DNA of 64,000 nucleotides. Source: Flavobacterium sp. HSC-61S13. Lineage in GTDB: Bacteria > Bacteroidota > Bacteroidia > Flavobacteriales > Flavobacteriaceae. The notes under the pieces were generated by a model. The model was not told the DNA's origin. It searched no databases and was given only the letters and a program-made list of their open reading frames with translations. A program made the translations under genes and the position numbers. Below are positions 58,421-64,000 of the stretch, in pieces (positions within the stretch are counted from its first letter, which is position 1; each line of letters opens with the position of its first letter). The stretch is from assembly GCF_024171535.1 (NCBI RefSeq), contig NZ_JALJZV010000011.1, forward strand, positions 44,943-108,942. The letters are read 5' to 3'.

Positions 58421-59500
58421 TTATTGTTTTAACTTAACCTTGGGGTCTAAATAGGCATAGATCAAATCTACTAAAATCGTTATGAATACGAAAGTAATTG
58501 CTATGATAAGAACAGATCCCATAATTACGGGTAGATCTAATGTATTTAAAGCCTCGACGATTTCTTTGCCAAGACCATTCCATCCAAAAATATATTCTAC
58601 AAATACTGCTCCTGCAAGCATAGAGGCAAACCATCCTGATATCGCGGTGATAACTGGGTTTAATGCGTTTTTCAGAGCGTGTTTATAGACAATACGCACA
58701 GTCGATAATCCCTTTGCTTTGGCGGTTCTAATGTAATCTTGATTTAATACTTCCAATAGCGCATTGCGCATCAATTGAATGACTACTGCCAAGGGGCGTA
58801 TTCCCAAGACAATTGCTGGTAATATACTGTTTTTGAGTTGGAGTACTTTTCCATTTCCAAAATCATCTACTTCATACAGATTACCGGTCATATTGAGATG
58901 TGTCCAATCGTGTAACAAAAATCCAAAAATCCAAGCAAAGAGTATTGCGCTGAAAAAAGAAGGGATGCTCATCCCAAAAGTACTAAAGATTGCAATGCTT
59001 TTGTCTAGCCAGCTATCCTTGTTTAATGCGGAAAATATTCCCAGTATAATACCTATAAACAATGCGATGCCGATCGCGAAAACCGCAAGAAAAACGGTAT
59101 TTGGAAGTGTCTCGACAATAATGGTACTGACCTTTTTGCCGTTTTTTTGAAAGCTTTCACGTAAATAAGGCTTCTTTAATACAATTTGAAATCGTTGAAA
59201 AGAAACTATAGACGCTTCCTGATACTTTCCGGGACTACAAAAAGTGTAGTCATCCGACTGCATGCTGTGGAATGACAGCGGAGATAAATCGTTTAGATAA
59301 TATAGATACTGTTTAGAGAGCGGTTGATCAAATCCATACTTTTTCTTTACAACAGCGAGTTGAGTAGAGTTTTCATTTTGATCTAACATCATCCGTGCCG
59401 GGTCTCCCGGCAGGATGTTGAATAGAAAGAAAACCATAGTTACTACTCCAAAAAGAGTAAAAAACGCATAGAATAATTTATTGAAAAAATAGGATATCAA
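58421..59500 (-). CDS. DppB-like ABC transporter permease, solitary
   Basis: The 359-residue permease shows LFNILPGDPARMM (N-terminal), six transmembrane segments and the EAA-type loop DYIRTAKAKGLSTVRIVYKHALKNALNPVITAISGWFASMLAGAVFVEYIFGWNGLG. It matches DppB/OppB-type permeases of peptide or nickel importers. No partner permease, ATPase or binding protein is in the window, so the complex must be assembled from scattered genes or the protein works differently. Its loop between helices 1 and 2 is longer than usual (about 60-120). Confidence 0.85.
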   Translation of the reverse strand: MISYFFNKLFYAFFTLFGVVTMVFFLFNILPGDPARMMLDQNENSTQLAVVKKKYGFDQPLSKQYLYYLNDLSPLSFHSMQSDDYTFCSPGKYQEASIVSFQRFQIVLKKPYLRESFQKNGKKVSTIIVETLPNTVFLAVFAIGIALFIGIILGIFSALNKDSWLDKSIAIFSTFGMSIPSFFSAILFAWIFGFLLHDWTHLNMTGNLYEVDDFGNGKVLQLKNSILPAIVLGIRPLAVVIQLMRNALLEVLNQDYIRTAKAKGLSTVRIVYKHALKNALNPVITAISGWFASMLAGAVFVEYIFGWNGLGKEIVEALNTLDLPVIMGSVLIIAITFVFITILVDLIYAYLDPKVKLKQ

Positions 59501-59511
59501 AGTCTACTATG

Positions 59512-60612
59512 TTATTTTAAGTGTACTGTGGACGCATCTTTCCAGTGTTTTTTCTCTGTGATCGTTCCATTCTCAAGAACTACAATACTAGGATTTCCTC
59601 TTTCAATGGTTTTTAAAGTAGTTCCATCACAAGTATAATAATCAAAGGGTAGTTGATACTTTTTAATGACAGCATTAGTCTCTTCGGTACTAGATGCAGT
59701 CATTCCGATTACCTTGTATCCTTTTGCAGTTGCTTGTTTGGCAAAATCACTTAACATTTCCAAACCTTTTTCATCCGCTCGAGAAAGGTTATAACTAATT
59801 AGCATAATCAGTTTTGGTTCGGACATCATTGCTTCCAAATAACTTTCGCCGTCTTTATCGATGGTAAAATCGTGAATAGCAGGTAGGAATCCTGGTGTAA
59901 TCAATTTATCTTCACGACTGATGAATTCAGCATCAGCAGGTAAATTACCCAATTCTTTGTCTGTAAATCGTTTCTCCTCTCCGTTAACACGGTATAAAAA
60001 GCTCATTTCATAAACAGATTTTGGTGCACCTTCAGGAATTTCCATTCCCTTCATGATGTTTGTTCCCACTTTATAAACTCTAAAGTCTTTTAAAGGTAAG
60101 TGATTAAGTACCCAATATCCCATAAAAGAACACAACAATAATGTAGCTAACAATATAATAGCTGATATCTTGCAGTTAAATAATGGGCGTATGTATTTCT
60201 GGTTTATGATAATGATTAAAATCAATACCAATAAAACCACATCTTTGGTGAACGAGCTCCAAGGAGTTAGCGGTATAGCGTCTCCGAAGCAACCACAATC
60301 AGTTACTTTGTTGAAGTAAGCAGAATAAAAAGTCAAGAACGTAAAAAATAAGATCATTAAAAACAATAAACTTAAAGTAAGTTTTTTCTTAAAACCGAGT
60401 AATAGAGCTACACCAAGTAAAACTTCTGCAATTACAAGTATGACTGCCAAAGCCAACGCATGTGGCTCAAAGAAAGGGAGATTAAGAACACTCTCTGAAA
60501 AATACTCTTCTAATTTAAAAGAAAAGCCCATGGGATCGTTTAGTTTAACCAAACCAGAGATGATGAATAAAACTCCAACAATAAGTCGAGAAAGCTGTGT
60601 AATTATTTTCAT
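59512..60612 (-). CDS. BT_3928-like DoxX/MauE-type membrane protein
   Basis: The 366-residue protein has an N-terminal DoxX-like membrane domain (about 5-150, SGLVKLNDPMGFSFKLEEYF and TDCGCFGDAIPLTPW) and a periplasmic C-terminal part (about 175-366) with thioredoxin-like features (YEMSFLYRVNGEEKRFTDKELGNLP, GYKVIGMTASSTEETN, GNPSIVVLENGTI). BT_3928-type proteins are conserved in Bacteroidetes next to DUF1599 and tpiA. A role in periplasmic redox, linked to the nearby TlpA-like protein, is plausible but unproved. Confidence 0.85.
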   Translation of the reverse strand: MKIITQLSRLIVGVLFIISGLVKLNDPMGFSFKLEEYFSESVLNLPFFEPHALALAVILVIAEVLLGVALLLGFKKKLTLSLLFLMILFFTFLTFYSAYFNKVTDCGCFGDAIPLTPWSSFTKDVVLLVLILIIIINQKYIRPLFNCKISAIILLATLLLCSFMGYWVLNHLPLKDFRVYKVGTNIMKGMEIPEGAPKSVYEMSFLYRVNGEEKRFTDKELGNLPADAEFISREDKLITPGFLPAIHDFTIDKDGESYLEAMMSEPKLIMLISYNLSRADEKGLEMLSDFAKQATAKGYKVIGMTASSTEETNAVIKKYQLPFDYYTCDGTTLKTIERGNPSIVVLENGTITEKKHWKDASTVHLK

Positions 60613-60692
60613 AAATAGATTTTTTGTTGTTTGATAGGGTATTTAATAGTTTGCTATTGCTGTATCAGCGAATACTTATATAAATATAAAAT

Positions 60693-61241
60693 TTATTCTT
60701 GTGTTGGGAAACCCATTAATATCAAGGCGAAAACAGCATAATTGATCATATCCTGATAATTGGCGTCAATTCCTTCTGAAACCAATGTTTTTCCTAGGTT
60801 GTCTTCAATTTGTTTTACGCGAAGTAATTTTTGTAAAATGATATCGGTTAAAGAGCTCACGCGCATATCGCGCCAGGCTTCTCCATAATCGTGATTTTTA
60901 TTTTCCATCAAAGCTTTGGTTGCGGCGATTTGCTGATCGTACAGCTTTAGTGCTTCATCAAAACTTAAGTCGGGTTGATTTACTACTCCTTTTTCCAATT
61001 GTATCAATGCCATAATACAATAATTGATAATCCCAATGAATTCAGAGGTTTCATCTTCATTTACACGTCTTTCAACATTGTTTTGTAAGCTTCTAATGCG
61101 CTGCGCTTTAATGAATATTTGATCCGTTAAAGAGGGCAAACGTAGGATTCTCCAAGCACAGCCATAATCCTTCATTTTTTTTTGAAAAAGATCGCGACAG
61201 ACAGTAATTACTTGGTCAAATTGATTAGAAGTCGTATTCAT
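60693..61241 (-). CDS. DUF1599 protein with internal duplication
   Basis: The 182-residue protein consists of two copies of the DUF1599 unit: KKMKDYGCAWRILRLPSLTDQIFIKAQRIRSL (about 22-53) and ENKNHDYGEAWRDMRVSSLTDIILQKLLRVKQIE (about 112-145). Both share DYGxAWRxxRxxSLTDxIxxKxxRxxxI. The family is found near nucleotide-modification and folate genes; its biochemical role is unknown. It is the first gene of the minus-strand unit with BT_3928-like and is divergent from folP. Confidence 0.88.
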   Translation of the reverse strand: MNTTSNQFDQVITVCRDLFQKKMKDYGCAWRILRLPSLTDQIFIKAQRIRSLQNNVERRVNEDETSEFIGIINYCIMALIQLEKGVVNQPDLSFDEALKLYDQQIAATKALMENKNHDYGEAWRDMRVSSLTDIILQKLLRVKQIEDNLGKTLVSEGIDANYQDMINYAVFALILMGFPTQE

Positions 61242-61356
61242 TTAGAGTATATTTGTATGATAATTGGGTCAAAAATAGGAATAAAGTCGGCTATTTAAAA
61301 TTTAAAAAGTGAATTTTGATTCCTTAGAATGGTAAAAATACAATATAGAAATAAAA

Positions 61357-62178
61357 ATGACTATTAATTGTCAAGGAAACTTAGTAGATATTTCTTCTCC
61401 ACGTGTGATGGGGATTTTAAATAGTACCCCAAATTCTTTTTACGATGGAGGAAAATACCGCAGTGATTTAGAGTTTCTGGGACAAGTGGAAAAGATGTTA
61501 GATCAAGGAGCTTCGTTTATTGACATCGGAGCTTACTCGTCCAAGCCCGATGCAGATTGGGTTTCTGAGGAAGAAGAGTTGCAACGCATACTGCCGGTTG
61601 CCAATCTGATTTTAAAGGAGTTTCCAAATACGCTTATTTCGATTGATACTTTTAGAAGTGAAGTAGCCAAGAGAGCTATAAATCAGGGAGCTGCGATGAT
61701 AAATGATATTTCTGCGGGTTTGCTTGATCCAAATATGTTAGAAGTAGTAGGGCAACTTCAGGTTCCATATATCATGATGCATATGCGTGGAACTCCGAAA
61801 ACCATGGCCAAGTTGACAGATTATAAGGATATCGTTTTGGAAATGAATTTTTATTTCTCAGAACGAATAGCTGCTGCCAGAAGTTTTGGAATAAAAGATA
61901 TTATTTTAGATCCGGGTTATGGTTTTGCCAAAACAATGGAGCAAAATTATGAAGTATTGCAAAAGCAGGAATTGTTTAAGTTTTTTGAATTGCCACTTTT
62001 GGTCGGTGTTTCTAGAAAATCGATGATTTATAAACTTTTGGACATAGAGGCTCGGGAGGCTTTAAATGGAACTTCGGTAGTTAATACGATTGCTTTAACT
62101 AAAGGGGCTAATATTTTAAGAGTCCACGATGTAAAAGAGGCTGTTGAAGTTATTACAATAGTCAAACAACTATTATAG
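61357..62178 (+). CDS. folP: Dihydropteroate synthase
   Basis: The 273-residue TIM-barrel enzyme has VMGILNSTPNSFYDGGKY (signature 1, about 14-31), FIDIGAYSSKPDADWVSEEEE (signature 2), SIDTFRSEVAKRAI, MHMRGTPKTM, DIILDPGYGFAKTMEQN and VSRKSMIYKLL. It joins p-aminobenzoate and dihydropterin pyrophosphate to make dihydropteroate in folate synthesis; it is the sulfonamide target. It has no neighbour of the folate pathway here and is divergent from DUF1599. Confidence 0.97.
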   Translation: MTINCQGNLVDISSPRVMGILNSTPNSFYDGGKYRSDLEFLGQVEKMLDQGASFIDIGAYSSKPDADWVSEEEELQRILPVANLILKEFPNTLISIDTFRSEVAKRAINQGAAMINDISAGLLDPNMLEVVGQLQVPYIMMHMRGTPKTMAKLTDYKDIVLEMNFYFSERIAAARSFGIKDIILDPGYGFAKTMEQNYEVLQKQELFKFFELPLLVGVSRKSMIYKLLDIEAREALNGTSVVNTIALTKGANILRVHDVKEAVEVITIVKQLL

Positions 62179-62238
62179 AATTTAGGTTAGGAATTTATTA
62201 TACACTGTAAAATATATAAACGTTTAAAATAATTAGAA

Positions 62239-62847
62239 ATGAAAAAAATAGTTTTAATCGCATTAGTGTTTTTTGGACTTGTTTCTTGTTCTAAAAAAGA
62301 AATGAATTTAAGTCGTCATAATGTCACTGTACTAGCTGAGATCACAGATCACTCTCCAATTTATTTTTCCAAAGAGAAAGATAGTAATACTGTTTCTGTT
62401 AATCGCACCAATGCGGTGGGCGGAACGAATTGGGTTTTTTCTATTCAACGCGATCTCAATGCTAAGATGGTACTCGAAGAAGTTCAGAAACTAAAAGATA
62501 AAAAATATGCGGACAAGGCTCATAGTGATGATAAGGAGGTTTTCTTTTCTTATGCAGATACCTTGCATAAAAATTTAGCCTTTTTTCCGTTTCAATATAT
62601 CGATTACGAATTTAAAAGGCCTCAAAGCACCGAAAATGTATTGTATTTTAACGGATCTAATGATTTGTTTTTACAAGATGAGCAAGTGCAGTGGGACGAA
62701 TTAGAACAGCGTACTGCTTCTTTACCCATAATACATTTGTGTTTTAGTGCGACCTTAACTTTTGAGGAGTATTTGCAAAATAGGATTCGAGTGGAACAAA
62801 ATGATGCTTTGAATCAAAAATTGGATTCTATCGATCGAATCTATTGA
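62239..62847 (+). CDS. Lipoprotein of unknown function
   Basis: The 202-residue lipoprotein (signal MKKIVLIALVFFGLVSCSKKE, lipid Cys17) has a mature domain without recognised family. Hydrophilic segments (YFSKEKDSNTVSVNRTNAVGGTN, LFLQDEQVQWDELEQRT) and a C-terminal helix (EEYLQNRIRVEQNDALNQKLDSI) are visible. It follows folP by 60 bases on the same strand. Its 3' end overlaps the convergent rlmH 3' end by 7 bases. Confidence 0.72.
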   Translation: MKKIVLIALVFFGLVSCSKKEMNLSRHNVTVLAEITDHSPIYFSKEKDSNTVSVNRTNAVGGTNWVFSIQRDLNAKMVLEEVQKLKDKKYADKAHSDDKEVFFSYADTLHKNLAFFPFQYIDYEFKRPQSTENVLYFNGSNDLFLQDEQVQWDELEQRTASLPIIHLCFSATLTFEEYLQNRIRVEQNDALNQKLDSIDRIY

Positions 62848-63314
62848 TGGTGGTAGGGTTCGTTGCGTAATATCGTAAAACCTCTATACAGTTGTTCAAT
62901 AAAGAATAGGCGAATCATTTGATGCGAAAAGGTCATTGATGAAAGTGAGATTTTCCCCTTGGCCTGTTGGTATACTTCTTCCGAAAAACCATATGGACCT
63001 CCTATAACGTATACTAAAGTTTTGATTCCCGAGTTCATTTTCTTTTGCAGTTCGATAGAAAAATCGATGCTGGTAAATGATTTACCGTTTTCATCGAGTA
63101 AAATTAAATGATCCGTAGCAGTTAATTTGGATAGAATTAGCGCTCCTTCTTTTTGCTTCTGGCTGCTTTCGGAAAGATTTTTCACGTTTTTGATATCTGG
63201 AATAACTTCCAATTCAAATTTGATATAAAAATTTAAGCGTTTGTTGTAATCCTCTATCAGTGTCTGAAGTGCCGACTGATCAGTTTTGCCTATAGTGATG
63301 AGTTTGATATTCAC
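62841..63314 (-). CDS. rlmH: 23S rRNA pseudouridine-1915 N3-methyltransferase RlmH
   Basis: The 157-residue SPOUT methyltransferase begins with NIKLITIGKTDQSALQTLIEDY and shows LDENGKSFTSIDFS, YVIGGPYGFSEEVYQQ and LSSMTFSHQMIRLFFIEQLYRGFTILRNEPYHH, which contain the AdoMet-binding knot. The start is GTG 63314, giving exactly the family length; upstream in-frame residues are translated repeat. TACTTTTG (minus, 63325-63332) is a likely -7 box, so the leader is very short. Confidence 0.95.
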   Translation of the reverse strand: MNIKLITIGKTDQSALQTLIEDYNKRLNFYIKFELEVIPDIKNVKNLSESSQKQKEGALILSKLTATDHLILLDENGKSFTSIDFSIELQKKMNSGIKTLVYVIGGPYGFSEEVYQQAKGKISLSSMTFSHQMIRLFFIEQLYRGFTILRNEPYHHQ

Positions 63315-63380
63315 TTTTTTTTTGCAAAAGTAAATTTTTTGGTTGTTATCTTTATATGTGTAAGGGTATTTTTTTGAAAA

Positions 63381-63905
63381 TCGTGATTCGTAAGTCGTGA
63401 TTCGTTGTTTGTCTGCTACTGTGAATTTTTCACTTCTCCTATATAGGTAGCTTTTCATAAACTTGAACCCTCTAGTCAATCTTTACTAATTCGTGATTCG
63501 TTAGTCGAAAATCGAGATTCGTCGGCTAGTGTGAATTTTTCACCTCTCTTATATAGGTAGCTTTTCATAAAAGTGAGTCTTCTAGTTGTTTATTAGTAAT
63601 TCGTGATTCGTTCATCGTGATTCGTTGGCTAGTATAAATTTCTTACTTCTCATATATAGGTAGCTTTTCATAAACGTAAACCCTCGACTCCCGATTCACG
63701 GCTTTCGATTCACGAGCCGCCTCTAGTCACTGATCACTGTTTACTATAATAATTGACTTTTCATAAACTTGAACCCTCGACTCCCGAATCCCGACTTTCG
63801 ACTCACGTGACTCCTCTAGTCACTGATTACTGTTTACTGATCACTAGAACAATTGCTTTTCACAAACGAGTACCTTCGACTCCCGAATCCCGACTTTCGA
63901 TTCGC
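63381..63905. repeat. Five-copy ~100-bp repeat array upstream of rlmH
   Basis: Segments with CTTTTCATAAAC start at 63451, 63561, 63664, 63757 and (as CTTTTCACAAAC) 63856, spacings 110, 103, 93 and 99. The first three units begin TCGTGATTCG (63381, 63491, 63601) and contain ATATAGGTAG. The first two contain the inverted pair GTGAA/TTCAC. The last three contain CGACTCCCGA, and units 3 and 4 contain the TAGTCACTGATtAC 14-mers that also occur at 2104-2117 and 18151-18190. No spacer diversity as in CRISPR, no cas genes. Confidence 0.8.
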
Positions 63906-64000
63906 GAAATAATAAAAGAGGTAAAACAACGGATACTAGTCAGTTAAGAAAAGAGCGTGAGAAATACCAAAAATAAAAGAATAAAAGATTAGGAATGCTG
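63906..64000. other. Window end after the repeat array, unassigned
   Basis: From 63893 an open frame on the plus strand reads FDSRNNKRGKTTDTSQ and ends …REKYQK with TAA near 63977. It has no start codon and its upstream part is repeat sequence. It could be a degraded gene tail. Nothing else is seen. Confidence 0.3.

Noticed and set aside
63315..63479. 55-residue N-terminal extension of RlmH
   Set aside because: The extra residues derive from the repeat array; GTG 63314 gives the conserved family length.
63381..63905. CRISPR array
   Set aside because: Repeats are ~100 bp apart, imperfect, and nearly all sequence between them is itself repeated; no cas gene and no unique spacers.
63753..63947. 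64-residue ORF reading FHKLEPSTPESRLS twice
   Set aside because: It is the translation of the tandem repeat array and has no promoter or start context beyond chance.

Overview
The window is about 64 kb of AT-rich chromosome from a member of the Flavobacteriaceae (Flavobacterium or a close relative such as Myroides). Several things point there. There are three TonB-dependent receptors, two of them with CarboxypepD_reg-like N-termini. One secreted protease ends in a type IX secretion sorting domain. DUF4295, DUF4421, DUF4199 and BT_3928-type families are present. Most genes lack a Shine-Dalgarno sequence, and TAnnTTTG promoter boxes recur. Most of the window is stable core genome; no insertion sequence, prophage, rRNA operon or CRISPR array was seen.

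Layout. 1-5 kb: tail of an OsmC-like gene, fumC, a 58-residue membrane protein, a TonB receptor and an ArsC-like reductase. 5-10 kb: CPBP protease, menE (its start region tandemly duplicated), a Crp/Fnr regulator with a DoxX-like protein, a patatin and a GDPD. 10-18 kb is the most accessory-looking part: an Oar-like TonB receptor, a frameshifted pseudogene in an apparently empty gap, and an operon of two PrcB-like lipoproteins plus a secreted M43 metalloprotease. 18-25 kb: rimO, an outer-membrane protein, a FadL-like porin with a Gly/Tyr/Trp-rich lipoprotein, and proS. 25-32 kb: three identical tRNA-Glu genes, rpsT, typA, a glycosyltransferase, a 2-oxoacid dehydrogenase E2, a Dph6-like PP-loop protein, a TruC-like pseudouridine synthase and a thioesterase.

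32-36 kb (minus strand) is a three-gene putative copper module: a small CNGSC protein, a Met/His-rich lipoprotein and a TonB receptor with a CxxxM plug motif like that of the copper channel OprC. 36-43 kb: DUF4421, a DnaQ-like exonuclease, an FAH-family enzyme, an HPt-like protein lacking its histidine, cinA, rpmB-rpmG-DUF4295, ftsY, a lipoprotein and a DciA-like DUF721 protein. 43-51 kb (mostly minus): ndk, pncB, DUF2971, an MsbA-like ABC exporter, a phosphohexomutase, a polyprenyl-phosphate glycosyltransferase and DUF4199. 51-64 kb: rpmE2, a GlmU-family protein, a large outer-membrane protein, DUF4268, a Nudix hydrolase, a PlsC-like acyltransferase, the minus operon DUF1599 / BT_3928-like / ABC permease / TlpA-like / tpiA divergent from folP, a lipoprotein, and rlmH.

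A second layer is a set of short intergenic repeats that the genes do not explain. They include an 8-bp-periodic family (198-269 and 41387-41426), a 14-bp family (2098-2117, 18151-18190, 63724-63846), and a dispersed hairpin element with a compensatory base change (38321-38398 and, inverted, 51590-51668). There is also a REP-like direct repeat (31777-31861) and a five-copy roughly 100-bp array upstream of rlmH (63381-63905). Several of these abut or supply stop codons. All functional assignments come from reading the sequence; no database search was run.
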